This document shows, piece after piece, positions 23,546 through 34,868 of a DNA stretch of 64,000 nt. This DNA is from Isoetes taiwanensis (Eukaryota > Streptophyta > Lycopodiopsida > Isoetales > Isoetaceae): NCBI GenBank assembly GCA_021234155.1, contig JAJEKV010000025.1:538474-602473 (forward strand). Direction: 5' to 3'. The notes under the pieces were generated by a model that did no database searches, had not been told where the DNA came from, and was given only the letters and a program-made list of their open reading frames with translations. The position numbers were made by a program, and so were the translations under genes. Positions within the stretch are counted from its first letter, which is position 1; each line of letters begins with the position of its first letter.

Positions 23546-25716
23546 GTGCCTCCTCCATCATCTACAGGAACTGGATAAGGGATGCAAATTTTCCATTCTT
23601 TGCAAAATTATACACGATTCATGATGCCAAAATGCAGGAGACTTTAGTGGGCATTCCATGTGTTTGAAAATAAAGAGTGGGGTAGTAATCTGTAGAGTAT
23701 TAATTGAAAAAATGGCAGATCTTTATGCATGAAACAGAATTTCATTATAAGCACTTGTCATACTCATTTGTAAGTCAATGCATTTTAAGTTTTCAGTCAT
23801 TGTGATAATAATAAGTTCAATTCCCATTTATAACTTTTATTTTCGATTGTTATGCTTCTTGTTATTTTCTTTACCATTCATCACAAAGGCAAGATATAAT
23901 GAAGAGCTAAAAAGTGATGTTTTGGTAATGCAGTTATAAGGGAGTCACAAAAGCTCAAATACATTGATGTAGCCCAGGCACTTGAGTGCTCAAAGTGCTA
24001 TAGCCTTGTACTCGTTATCTGAAAGCTACATGATATACACAATTGAATGCAACTTTGCTATTCCACTTCAACCTAGTAATTAATTTATTTCGTAAATACC
24101 TTATTGCCTTGCCTTTCCTTAACCTGGCATGAATACAATATAAATTACCATCGTTCCATCTATATGTTGAAAAAAGCATCAATATCAAATCCTGCATTAT
24201 AATATCAAAGCCATTGCATCTTTTTAGGGCAAAACACTAATACAAAACAACAAATAAGTACCTTTGCATGAGAAATTGCATCTTCTTAACCTCAAGCTAG
24301 GAACCGCCCTGTAGCGATGCTAAACATGACTGGTCAGAGAATTGAAAAAAAAAATTATGGAATAACAACTTTGAATCTAACTGAAGGTGAACAAAAAGCA
24401 TGATGTAATTATATGAATCTCCAACCTCTGTATAGCTTTGGAAAGGTTAAGAAATCTAAAGAACACTTCTGGGATCAGCTGAGTCAGACGCCCCTCTAGC
24501 TTCCTTCCCCGGGGATGCGGCCTTCATGCATAAAAGTTTGGGGCTGGAAAGCGATGTTTGCAGTTTTCAAACCTTGTTGAGAACTCTGTGGTCTTTAATC
24601 CTCCAATCTAGCGTCTGCAAGCAACCGTTTTCTTTCCTCTTGATCTTAAAGAGTTTTAAATGCCACTGCATGATCGAACATCTTATCTGCCAATGATATT
24701 GTGAAACAGAAGCTTGATCTCAAACACATGCCAGCTGAATAAAGAACCAATGCATTGATTTTCTAGCCATTCCAACTTGCTTTTCTTGGCATGGCACGTG
24801 CTGTACACTAAACTCTAAGGATTTGAACCTTGCAAATCTAGTGCCCCATATATTTTCCTTGCCAAGGTTGTGTAATCTTACAAATCTGTTTAATCCTTCA
24901 CAATATGATTGAGCTGCACAGTGACCACCTTAAGAGATTGAAAATGCCATAAGAAAGAATACAATATAATAGCACATTATCTGAAAAATTGCTCAACAAA
25001 GCCAAATCAAAACACAATTCCAAGATTAATACTACACCAGACTGCAGACATGCACATAAATATTAGGTCGGATTTTGAAAGGCAATGATTTTACTTAATA
25101 TATTTGCCACTAGTTCCTTTACATTCGTAGCTTCAGCCTCTGCACACAGACCACAGTTGGCAAATAGAATAGAAAATTAATCCAAAGGATTCATGTCTCG
25201 AATCTGGCCACAACACCTGCAAATCAAACAGTTTTAAGTACTCTGGCAACAACTTACAGGTGAAAACTAAAGAAAGGGATTGAAATCCGCTTAAGACAAA
25301 CCATCAAATCATTACCTGGAGAGCAACATCCATATGAACAACCCAGTTCCAATTATGACGACATAAGTCCACCAATACCTAAACGCATCAGGTCTTTTAT
25401 CACACTGATCCAAAGCCTCTGTTATGAATGTGAACCCTAGCCGCCAGAAATGCATCATGCATAGACAATCGGCAGGAACGAATTTTTGCTTGTGGTGGAG
25501 GATCAATCTTCCTGTTGTGGTAGAGCAAACACAGAAGGACTAGACGGATTGAACTGATCGGCAGCCCTTTTCCTTGAACTGAACAGACCCACAACAGATA
25601 ATCCGTTACGATGAAACAGATGAAACAGGTAGTTTCATCGGTCTATTTGTCCGCATATTATTTTGATCTTCTGCCTGCTTAGGATGTAGTAGGTGTTTAC
25701 TTGTTGTTTAGGAATT
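23546..25716. other. No gene recognised
   Basis: AT-rich sequence. The minus-strand frames at 25312-25594 overlap in two registers and contain no family motif. I see no RNA gene here. Confidence 0.4.
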
Positions 25717-25830
25717 GATGGAAAGAAGCTCGATGCCATGGCTGCGGCAAGTCATGCTTGTGGAAAACACGATAGGAAAACCGGAATTGATGGAAAGAAG
25801 CTCGATGCCATGGCTGCGGCAAGACATGGT
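25717..25830 (+). repeat. 73-bp direct repeat inside a small open frame
   Basis: GGAATTGATGGAAAGAAGCT and the 30 following bases occur at ~25711 and ~25784. In a 60-codon plus-strand frame (25693-25875) this gives two copies of GIDGKKLDAMAAA. This is most likely a recent tandem duplication. Translation is unproven. Confidence 0.6.
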
Positions 25831-25923
25831 AGGGAAAAAGGATTAGTAGGGTTAGAAATCACACAAATCGTCTGATCTATGCCATAGAAGACTGCAATGG
25901 GCCTTCGTGAGATGAAAAAATAG

Positions 25924-26541
25924 ATCAAGCCCATAGAAGTGTTAGCTGGAGCATGTAGGAGGAGAGTGTTTGCAGTTCATAAACTTTTCAACAGCAAAAA
26001 GAAAAGGGGAGTTGTGAGAGAGAATATTGAAAATTTTGTTATGGATATGGCTTCAAAAGATGAAATACTTGCGCTGTTAAATGAACCATATAATGTGGGA
26101 TAGAAAAGAGATGTCTTAGACATGGTTATACAAGATATTTACTCAAGAATGGATGCGAATGAAGTGCAAACTACTTGTGACAGCATTGGTTTGAGTAGAC
26201 AGGGATATAGGAGCCTCTTTAAAACCTTTCAGGCTGCATTAAAATTTCTAGGCACATATAAAGTGATTATTCCCCGTCCTTACACAGTGGAAACCATTAG
26301 GAAAAAGAGGGATGCTAACGTTGAAGAGATTCTTGGGGGCATGCATTCTATCCAGTCTGGAGCTCCGTGCGTAACAAAGATAGCAAAAAATAATCAATGT
26401 GAAATGATTAGTTTAACCGAGAATAACAATATTTGGTTCAATTTAGAGAGCGTCTTAAAGCTCATGGTCGTGTTTTATAATGTTAAATCTTCTGAGTTAG
26501 AGGAATTGGAAGTTTGTATAAAACTCGACGAGATTGAGTAA
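25924..26541 (+). pseudogene. Second member of an unidentified repetitive protein family
   Basis: The plus-strand frame is continuous from 25924 to TAA at 26541 except for TAG at 26101-26103. Coding-like sequence lies on both sides (MDMASKDEILALLNEPYNVG, stop, KRDVLDMVIQDIYSRMDAN). It continues through SIGLSRQGYRSLFKTFQ, PRPYTVETIRKKRDANVEEI and a C-terminal FYNVKSSELEELEVCIKLDE. In another frame, coding-like sequence carries on at 26582-26740 (ELYALEAKYGEQMLLPKSKR..., ending at a CCTGTAAGT donor-like site). The family is not one I can name. It may be the N-terminal half of the product whose later half is seen at 21972-22812. Confidence 0.45.
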
Positions 26542-26741
26542 CAACCAAGAAAAAACTTGAAAGAGTTTCCTTAATTCTCATGAACTATATGCTTTAGAAG
26601 CAAAGTATGGAGAGCAAATGCTATTGCCTAAGTCAAAAAGAGATCCTGAATGGTTTTCAACTCAATCAGAGGATCATACCTGGTGGCTAGAGTGTGAATG
26701 CCCTGTAAGTTCCACACGTGATGAAATGATTCTGTCATAGT

Positions 26742-27861
26742 GTGTATCTGATGACATATATTAGGATAGCAGGACTATGGTACTCCCATCGCTGCTAAGG
26801 TATGTTTTTACAAGCAAAGGTATGGATTGTGGAATATATATAACCGGAATGCACAATGATAGGAATTGAAAAAAAGGACTAATGCTTAGAGGGAGAAATC
26901 GGATGGGGCAATCCTCGATAAGTTCAGGCATAAAGAGAAGGAGTAGGGTAGTAATGGGCAGAATGATGTAAAAAGTTGCGACCAAATACGTATCTGTTCA
27001 AGGTCATACAAAGATGATACTATCAGGGAAAATGAAGATAAAAGGGGCCGAAAAAATGGGGCAGGCTGCGTTGGATAAAACAAAGATTGTCAGTGGAGAA
27101 GGCAAAACGAATATAAATATTTGGGTTATAAGACAGGAAGTAAGACTTGGAATTAAAGGTTAGATGAGAGATGTCAGTTATAAGTTACCAATTTTTAGTT
27201 CCCTAGTCTTAAAAACTCAAGGATACACACAATTGTCAAGGTCAGAAAAAAGATTGTACAAATGAAGGAGAATGGAAAAATAGAAGGGGCAAAGAAACTG
27301 GGGCAGGCTTGTTAGCTTCTGAAAAATGTCAGTTTCAGAAAGTATTGTCAGTTTTACGAAAGCAAAGGAAGAGGGTAGAAAGAGAGCACAAGATCTGCAA
27401 CTTATGTATCTTGGGGAAATAGAAGACGAAGGGCACGTACAGAATACATGCCCATCCTATGAATAGATCTAAAAAGAAATCTTAGAAGTAGAATGGGAAA
27501 CAAGAGTGGACAAAGGCACAAAGGGATAATTCCAGAGCAAAATGGACAACAACAGCCATCAAACGAGTTTTAGAAGAGCATGAGAGGAGATCCAAGGAGT
27601 TAGAAAAGATAAATTACAATTCCGATAGCACGGATAATGCATGCGTACCATAAGACCATAAACGGATAACACATAGGGGAAGAGGATGGTCTTTTTCCCA
27701 TATTGGAAAATGCATGTCTTAAGAGTTATATTGGTGCAGAACTACTGGCAGGCTACTTCAAGCTAATACCTTCAAATATTTCTATGCCATATCATGCCCA
27801 ACTCTAGGCAGTTCTATCTGGGAGTAATTTATGTGTTACAGATTGAGTACCCAATGCATAG
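26742..27861. other. Degraded sequence, possible zinc-knuckle trace
   Basis: No intact gene. Near 27375-27465 two plus-strand frames together give HKICNLC and GEIEDEGHVQNTCPSYE, reminiscent of a CCHC zinc knuckle split by a frameshift. The evidence is weak. Confidence 0.25.
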
Positions 27862-28140
27862 GAGGTTAATGGATCAATAATACCAGTATGCAAAAGAAAA
27901 TTAGAGAAAAACTTAATTATTGTCTATGATTGGTACCCAAATCTGGAGAATGCCAGATCGTACAAATTGCCACTGCTTGTCTACTATTTCGGCCTTGTTG
28001 AACCTCTAGAAACTTGTAATAAGATACAAAAAGCAAAGATTATGTATTACCATAGCATGAAGCCAGCATTTCACTTGCCAGATGAAGTCCATGAGACATT
28101 GTTATCACAACTTCCAGCAATTGTAGATGACATGGACTAA
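27862..28140 (+). CDS. Exon-like open stretch of unknown family
   Basis: The plus-strand frame is open for 92 codons with no ATG at its start, ending TAA at 28138-28140. The sequence is protein-like and not low-complexity (VYDWYPNLENARSYKLPLLV, MKPAFHLPDEVHETLLSQLP). It follows the remnant at 25924-26541 on the same strand by 1.3 kb and may be a later part of the same decayed element. No domain recognised. Confidence 0.3.
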   Translation, partial: EVNGSIIPVCKRKLEKNLIIVYDWYPNLENARSYKLPLLVYYFGLVEPLETCNKIQKAKIMYYHSMKPAFHLPDEVHETLLSQLPAIVDDMD

Positions 28141-29570
28141 GTTAAGCTAGTGGTATGTTAGTTGTAACAATGGATGCATTCTGTTAAGGCATTGCAAATT
28201 TTAGGTTGCAAATGACATGGAAAGAAGCGTTGGAAAAGAATTGAAACTCGTAGTTGTAGGTGATTATATTTTAGCATAGGATTGAGTATGCATCTATCAT
28301 CTTTGCAATATTCCTCTTCAAGATTCTTCTTTATTGCCTCAAGCCTGCACTTCTTTTTCTAGCTCATGCAGATGTCATCTATTTTTTATTTTGGAATAGG
28401 ATTGGAGACCGTGCCAGGGAACGCGACATGTTACACCGCATGCGGTGTTCCCTTCTCGCTTGCGGCTCCCTTTGGGGGATGCGGAGGCTGGCAGCATTGA
28501 TTCCCTGTTTTGAATCAATTCAGTCTTTGAATCTAGCTCTTTTAATAATTTCTCTGTGCGCTTCATTTCGTATTCAGAAGAAAAGAAAAACTGCAAGCAA
28601 CCTATTGTGACTTCCATGATGCGTGCACATGAATAGGCTTTTTATTTTGCAAGAAAGGAAGCGAAATTTGAATGGAGACTTTGTATTTAGATCAAATCCG
28701 TGAATGGGGTCTTCCGCTGATGTGGGAATTACATAGACATTACAGAGGACGCAACTCCCTTCTCTTTTGTTGAAATCATAGAAGCAAAATGCAGTTTATG
28801 CTATCAACTAACTAAGGCTAGTAGTATTTCAAGCTGATAGGGTTGGCCGATTCTTAATAACTTTAGCATCTATATACATAGCTTTGATCAACTGCATTGT
28901 AATTGTTGCCTTCACGCAGGAAAATATTCCAAGAGCAGCCTTACCTGTTATTGGGTCTTTGGGGTTGATATCTCATTGTGCCCATAAATCTGCATTTTTT
29001 AGCTCCATTAGACCTCAAAAGATCTTCATTTACCCTTCCTTTAAAATTCCCTCTTTTCTTGTTCCAGATTTGTGCATTTTCTGCAGGCAAATGAAATTTA
29101 ATTTCAATCGTCATGGTCAAGAACAGTCTGTCCTGAGCTGCAAAAGAAAATATGGAACACAAAGCAAATACAAACTACCTTACATCCACGATTTCAGTTC
29201 TATGATTATAATTCACAAATTAAATTTCGAATTTGAGAGGCTTTTCATGGCGCCAAGAAAAAACTGGCGGAAAAAACTAAAACTTACTCGGCAAAATTTG
29301 TTCCAGAGGTCTTCGATCCCATTTTCCTGTTTGAAAGTGTGGTCGGGAAAGATTTAGTCGGGAGCTATGTTTTTGGATTTTGTAAAATGAAAAAATAATA
29401 TGACCTCCATAATTTTAGCATCGGGTAGGTCTTTATTACGAAGTGGTTAAGGATTTCAACAACCATTTCGTGAGTTTAGGGGTTGGTAAAGGGTGCATTA
29501 ATGTTATAAAAAAATTAAAATAAACAAAAAAATATATTTTGTTAGGAGGACGGTTCCTGATGCCTCTAAT
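28141..29570. other. No gene recognised
   Basis: The longest plus-strand open stretch (28884-29357) has a mixed, non-family composition and I cannot support it as a gene. Confidence 0.4.
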
Positions 29571-29907
29571 GCCTCGGATTGTATAGGATGATAAAATCTA
29601 AACTGCCCAATTTAGGGTGCGATGCATTACATACTTATGCCAAACCCTTATAATATAGGATCATGCATAACAAGTGATTTCACAATGTCACAATCCATTT
29701 ATCACGAGCTAATATAGTATATTTGTGATAAAAAATGTGACAAACAATATTTATATGTACTTGTGATTACAATAAGATCCACCCAAAACAACCCAATACC
29801 ATAATAAAATCCTTGTATTGGCAAGAAGCCAATGTGACAGTGCAAAAAGCCAGAAGAAAAGACAATATTTTTCTCGTGTCAAGTTGCAGAAGAGAGAGAT
29901 GAAGAGT
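29571..29907 (-). repeat. Duplicated 3' flank of the lectin kinase
   Basis: This segment (CCTCGGATTGTATAGGATGA... to AGAGAGATGAAGAGTGAG) is a close copy of 34871-35108, which is the 3' end and flank of the interrupted lectin kinase gene. It shows that the kinase copy at 31669-32170 was duplicated together with downstream sequence. The copy is then split from the kinase tail by the solo LTR. Confidence 0.8.
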
Positions 29908-29912
29908 GAGCA

Positions 29913-31663
29913 TGTCGTCTGCCAAATCAAGGCAAAAATCTGCAAAAAGCATAATAATAAGAATATAGCTCGGGGAAATATGCTAGCTTAGCGAAGAAAG
30001 CTAAGCAAATATGGAAAGGGGAAGCAACTCGGGGAAAGACGTGCTACGAGAAGAATTACCCAAGAGAAAGATATGGGAAGAACTGATGGCAACAGGGTTG
30101 TCGTGAGAAGGGCCCCATAGAAGAAAAAATACCTATGGAGGTAAGATCGAAATAACATGGCGAAAGGCCTCGAATAAGAAGAGGTCAAGTCATAGAAGAG
30201 TTGACGGGAAAAGAACCCGGAAGAGAACCATAGAAGGAAAAATTACCTATGGTGAAAAGGACGTCACAAAACAAAGGCTCCAAAGATAAAGGGGTCAAGT
30301 CACGAGAATAGAAGGAGAAAGATACTCGAAGACATGGAGAAATAACTATAGCAACTCCTTGAAACAAGTTATGAAGAAAAATCCTATACAAGGCGGGGCA
30401 TAAAAGCTATGGCGTTGTGATGTTGAAGGCAACACAAGGAACAAAAATCAAATAGAAAGAACCCCAAAGGATACACACATGCACCTCCAAGGAGCAACAC
30501 AAAATTGGTGGTTATAGGGCCAAAGAAAAAGTGGATATAGGAACCATTGAAAAAAAATAAAAAGAAAACAGTTGTTAACATGGGCAATTTGTGACAAAGG
30601 GGGAATATTTGGACCAGGATTGTGAACAGACGGAACCCCTGGCCGGACAAATGGGCGAAAAGCCATGGCGATTCTGGTTGTGCAGACCTTCTGTCTAAGG
30701 GCGGTAGGCACCAATCTGAAGAAGATCCGGCGGGATTAACAGAAAGAGGAAGAATTGTGGCCAAGAAATCAGGAGCAAATCGATTGGGAGACCTCGGCAT
30801 CAGAAAAAACTCCAGAAGAAGAAGCCGGATTCATCTGGAATCAAATCGGCCAAGAATCATGGATGAGCGGTTGCTGAAGGTGCCGGATTTGACAAAACGC
30901 TGAAGGATCTGGAAACCCACTTGTGATTAAGGTCTGCCAGGGCTCGATTCTGGAAAAAGCATGCATGTAACAAGCCGATTAAGGAAGATTGCCAGGGTTT
31001 GCACTGCCCGGATAGAAGGCCGCCAAGATTGAAGAACCAGCAAGGGTAACCATTAAGGAGAGATTTGGAGCAGACCGGATTGGAGCATCGAAGCCATCTC
31101 CATTTGATTCCCGGGATAGGGCCGATCTTCTCCTGTAGAATGCGAAACAGAGAAAGAGAGAATAAAAATTAAGGAAAAAATGAAGCCCTTAAAGAAAAAA
31201 GAAAGTGTAATTACTTCAAAACATGATGATGGGTAGCCTTGTTGGGCAAGATCGTTGCCTCTTAGTGGATGGGTGTCGGGTTCAATCCCGTTCCAAGACC
31301 TTTTTGCTAAACGAGTGAACCACAAAATCGCGCCTTTTTTGCCTGATGACGTGGCATGGCAAATGGGTGACGTGGCATGACCAGTGGCATGTGATGACGT
31401 GGCAAGGTGCCACGAGGGCGATCCGCCTAGGTGGCATACGAAATTCAAGAGGTGTGCTGACGTGGCGATGAGGTGCGATGATGTGGCGATGACGTGGCGC
31501 TGATGTGGCGAAGGGGTAGTTTGGACTATAAATATGTGAGCCACGGTTGGGGCTTTTCCAACCGAAAAAAGTGTGCAATAAAGTTTGATCTTCTGTTCTA
31601 GCTTTCTTGGTGTGTCTCTTTCGCAGCGCTACATTTTCCTCGGGTTGCGAGCGGGGCTCGACA
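29913..31663 (-). mobile_element. Solo LTR, 1,751 bp, with GAGCA target-site duplication
   Basis: The element starts TGTCG (29913) and ends CGACA (31663), a perfect 5-bp inverted terminus with canonical TG...CA. It is flanked by GAGCA at 29908-29912 and 31664-31668. No gag/pol lies inside. Reading plus, it contains an ACGT-motif array (31347-31508), a TATA-like TATAAATATG (~31527) and a polyadenylation-type AATAAA (~31577). That order (U3 to U5) means the LTR is oriented on the plus strand, although I list it relative to the kinase it interrupts. Unequal recombination between two LTRs would leave this structure. Confidence 0.88.
31347..31508 (+). promoter_or_regulatory. TGACGTGGC (bZIP-type) array in the LTR U3
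   Basis: TGACGTGGC occurs exactly at 31347, 31368, 31395, 31458 and 31490, with TGATGTGGC variants at ~31479 and ~31501. TGACGTGG is an ACGT-core site of the type bound by plant bZIP factors. The cluster lies 20-180 bp upstream of a TATA-like TATAAATATG, so it can be read as the enhancer of the LTR promoter. Confidence 0.65.
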
Positions 31664-31668
31664 GAGCA

Positions 31669-32170
31669 CAAGCGCTAGGATCTGAAATTGAGCTCACTTT
31701 CCATGCATCTCATAAAAGCCATGTTCAGATGATTACGGAAGAATATTCTGGGGCTTCAAATCTTGATGCATGATCATGTGGATATGCTAGTCCTCTTGCA
31801 GTTCCAAGGATGATCTCAAACCTCTATTTCCAGTTTAAAGGGCCTTGTCTCCAAACACCCATCTGTCCAGTGACCCATTCTTCATGTATTCGTATATGAG
31901 GAGACTTTTCGACGCTGTTGCACAAAACCCTAGCAAGAGCACTAAGTTTTGATGATGGCTTCTTCCAAGAACTGCAATTCCTGTGTAGAAGTCTTTACAA
32001 TCATAGTCGAAAGCCCGGAGCTTCTTCACTGCAACTTCTGTACCATCTTGAAGCTTCCTCTGTAGTCTGTATACTTCTACAAAACCACTCGCACCAATGC
32101 ACTGAGTGAAGTTATTAGTGAGTTTTTCTAGCTCTCGATAAGAATATCTTGTTGGAAGCATGGATTTTAG
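31669..32170 (-). pseudogene. Internally deleted lectin-kinase copy (kinase N-lobe)
   Basis: The minus strand begins LKSMLPTRYSYRELEKLTNN and runs through the Gly-rich loop region (GASGFVEVY), the VAIK-type lysine (TEVAVKKL), HHQNLVLLLGFC and LLIYEYMKNGSLDRWVFGD. After a small frameshift it reaches the catalytic-loop IMHQDLKPQNIL (~31760-31735). It then jumps directly to the protein C-terminus (trace of MAFTRFMESE near 31720-31680). Everything from DFG to the end of the C-lobe is deleted, so it cannot be an active kinase. The closest relative in the window is the interrupted gene at 59646-61570 / 35080-35445. Confidence 0.85.
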
Positions 32171-33280
32171 TGAGCTGGATGCGTTTTGATAACATCTGAT
32201 ATTGTTTTACCAGCAGCCAATCCACTCATGATGGACATGAATAGTACTAGAAACGCATCCGTTGAGTAATCTAATGGAGTATAACTTGGTGGATTTAGAG
32301 CCTGACCTTGATTATAAAAGCACTTAAAAGCATCATCATCTACTATTATGATGTCCTCTTTCTTTTGAATGCCAAGCTGATCCATTATAGTACCAAGATG
32401 TTTAACGAACTCTATTCATTCCTGGTAACACCCTAAGAACTTCTTCAATATTTCTGCGTTCCATTGAGGACCAGATGGAAACTCGAAACAATCTGAACGC
32501 CTCATTCATTATATCTTCTAAGTGTGGGTGAGGATAGATCCACTTAGTATTCGATTCTAGAGGGACTTGTTCGAAATCATCCCGGTTAATAAGCTTCTTA
32601 GGAAACGTTTTATACAGGACACCATTCAGATCGAAGACAATGATTTTGTCACAAGCAGGTGGAGCCCTGAACCATGGAAAACAAAGAGTTAGCCATACAA
32701 AAATTGTCTGCAATACACGCCAAGCGCGTTTTGTCCGTCAGAAGTATTTTACGTATCGCGCCTGGCGTGAATTACCTTTCATCATCAGAGCCTTTGTGGT
32801 CATCCCCAGCAGTCGTAGCGTCTACTTCACTCCCCAGATGCTTACTGCCAGAAGCATCAACTCCATGGTTTAATTCGGACACGTTCTCTTCTATGAAAGC
32901 TACCTCAGTGGTTGAATCTAAGCTTGCATGATCATCCTGGCTTGTATCACGAACTACCATAGTCGTACCCCCCAAGTGTAACATTACCAGTTGGAATATT
33001 ACCAAGCATAGACTCCATATTTTGCTCCATGATCTCACGTTCCCGCGCTAGCATTGCGGCCTTCTCCTCGGGGAGTTGCATTGCTTTTTGAACATTCTGG
33101 AGTTGTTCTTGGAGGCGATTGTGAAATAGTAGTCTGCTTCTTCCCTTTGTAAGGTACCAAAGCAAACGGGTTTTTATCTTTGACAGGACCCCAATCAGCC
33201 GTGGCTAGTACCTTTTCGAAAAACACTTCAAGAAAATCCCTGGACTGGTCATCGTTGACGAAACTTAGCATCTTCTTGAT
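32160..33280 (-). CDS. HAD/FCP1-like phosphatase-domain gene, truncated by kinase fusion
   Basis: Exon 2 (from ~32667, acceptor GGTTCAG) carries the FCP1-homology HAD fold. IIVFDLNGVLY is motif I, with Asn in the second Asp place, as in several plant FCP1-like proteins. The others are FRVSIWSSM (motif II region) and KEDIIIVDDDAFKCFYNQGQ (motif III). A frameshift near 32395-32405 separates the last two. A 107-bp intron (32774-32668, AG|GTAATT to CAG) precedes it. Upstream, ~33280-32775 gives a Gln/Glu-rich coiled coil and an acidic, Ser/Asp-rich segment, again with one frameshift at a G6 run. At 32170 sequence switches to kinase DNA, which supplies the stop codon, so the natural C-terminus is lost. 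Confidence 0.6.
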
Positions 33281-33524
33281 GTCTTCAGGGCTTCTTTACC
33301 AATGTCCCATTTGAGAGTTGACTATTTGACAAAGTTCCAGCTGCCAACCTTGCCAAGGAAACAAGGATTCAGAATAGAAGCTTGAAAAAGGAATTGAGAT
33401 TATGCAGAATAAGGACACTTGCATTGTCAGTAAAGGTAAGATCTCTCCGAGACACCTTGTATGAATCTATGAAACGTGGTAATGTGCATAAGTTTTGCAT
33501 GGATATTCATGTCTATCTGTTTGT

Positions 33525-33612
33525 CTGTCTGTTTATCTGCCTGCCTGCCCGGCTGCCTGCCTGTCTTCTGTCTACCTGCCTGCTTGCCTGCCTATCTGTC
33601 TGTCTGTGTGCA
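33525..33612 (+). repeat. CTGC/CTGT microsatellite
   Basis: An imperfect tetranucleotide array of CTGY units (CTGTCTGTCTG..., CTGCCTGCCTGC...). The open frames over it are low-complexity artefacts. A TATC array occurs near 4130-4165, and a GGATA array near 34960-34985. Confidence 0.9.
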
Positions 33613-33876
33613 AACAATTGGGGACAACTGAAACAAGCTTAGGACAACTGACCCGGTTGTCCCAACCATTGTTTTTTCCCAAACACAATTTCTCATGTCT
33701 GGCAAGGTTATAAATAATTATAACTATTTAATAATAGAATGTTATGTAAAAGATATTAATAAGATAAAAAAAAAATACGAAATTTAAGTTTATCACGTGT
33801 GACAAACTTAAATTTATCAAGAATGACAAAGTAAAGTCTTTTATCACTTGTGACAATGACAAGCTTATTGCTTTAC

Positions 33877-33903
33877 TAGTAATGGTGCCCAGCATTGCTG
33901 GGC
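33877..33903 (-). mobile_element. Second Helitron 3' terminus
   Basis: On the minus strand GCCCAGCAATGCTGGGC is followed by ACCATTACTAGT, the same hairpin-spacer-CTAGT arrangement as at 22813-22840 with one changed loop base. The element body should extend to higher coordinates (33.9-34.8 kb), where I see repeated GGAATATTAGAGATTT sequences and no genes. Confidence 0.6.
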
Positions 33904-34868
33904 AAAAGTTGTTAATGCATGGTAGCGTATTAGTAATACAAAGAAGTGTTATATGCAACTTCCACTCTTCAACGCCTTCTCACCGATATGTTAGACCAAT
34001 AAATAATGTATTATGGCCAACACATAAGGCAAGGCTATATGGAATTTATGCACCTAAAAATCCTTCTCTATGTTGTTGTCTCAACTCGCAACTTTAAAAA
34101 TAGTTGATTGAGCTTTGCATAGACAATGGTACAACCACATCCCATTGAAACACCCATTTGTAGATTCAATTTTATAACATCTATGCAAGTTGCTTTTCAT
34201 GCAAGTTGCTTTTGAGTTGTTTATTGCTTTCTTTCCTTGTCTTATGTCAACCCAATTGTAAAGAATGTTGGAATATTAGAGATTTGCTCATTCTTTTCTT
34301 TCCTTGTTATGGTAAAGAATGTTGGAATATTAGAGATTTCCTCGAAGATGGTGGGAAAGCGAGGCAAAATGTAATTGCAAGCAATAATTGTCTCCATTCA
34401 TATTGAGATTTTTGGAATATTAGCACTTGCAAAATGTTATTGCAAACAATAATTGTCTCTATTCATATTGAGATTGTTCAAAAATAGTAGCGTTGGCAAT
34501 GGTGGGTGGGCAAGTGTGGCAAAATGCAATTCATTATGTTTGTCTACACATTGAGATTTTGTTTTAATGAATGCAGTGTAGGTAACTATAAGTTCATCAG
34601 ATTAATCCATCTAGATAAATGTATATTGCCTAATGTTGGTAGGGGATGGTTGTAATATACCATAACATTTGATAGGAAATAAGAGCAAAAGTAAGAATGG
34701 AACATAGATGACAAATAGTTTGCATAAGTACTTGTTGTAATAAGCTTTCGGACTGGCCTGAAGTGGAAAAAGTCATCTTTGTCATTAAATGGGAAGAAAT
34801 AAATGGGATTCCGCATCCTCTCTAACCGTAGCGACACCATAGCATGATAACACCTAATCCACAAATCT

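Noticed and set aside
31228-31300. Functional tRNA gene
   Set aside because: The T-stem fits only with a 6-base loop, and no D-arm, anticodon arm or acceptor stem can be paired.
30384-31544. Several minus-strand frames of 88-163 codons
   Set aside because: They lie inside the solo LTR, overlap one another in different registers and partly translate the TGACGTGGC array.
33382-33713. Cys/Leu-rich plus-strand frames
   Set aside because: Translation of a CTGC/CTGT microsatellite.
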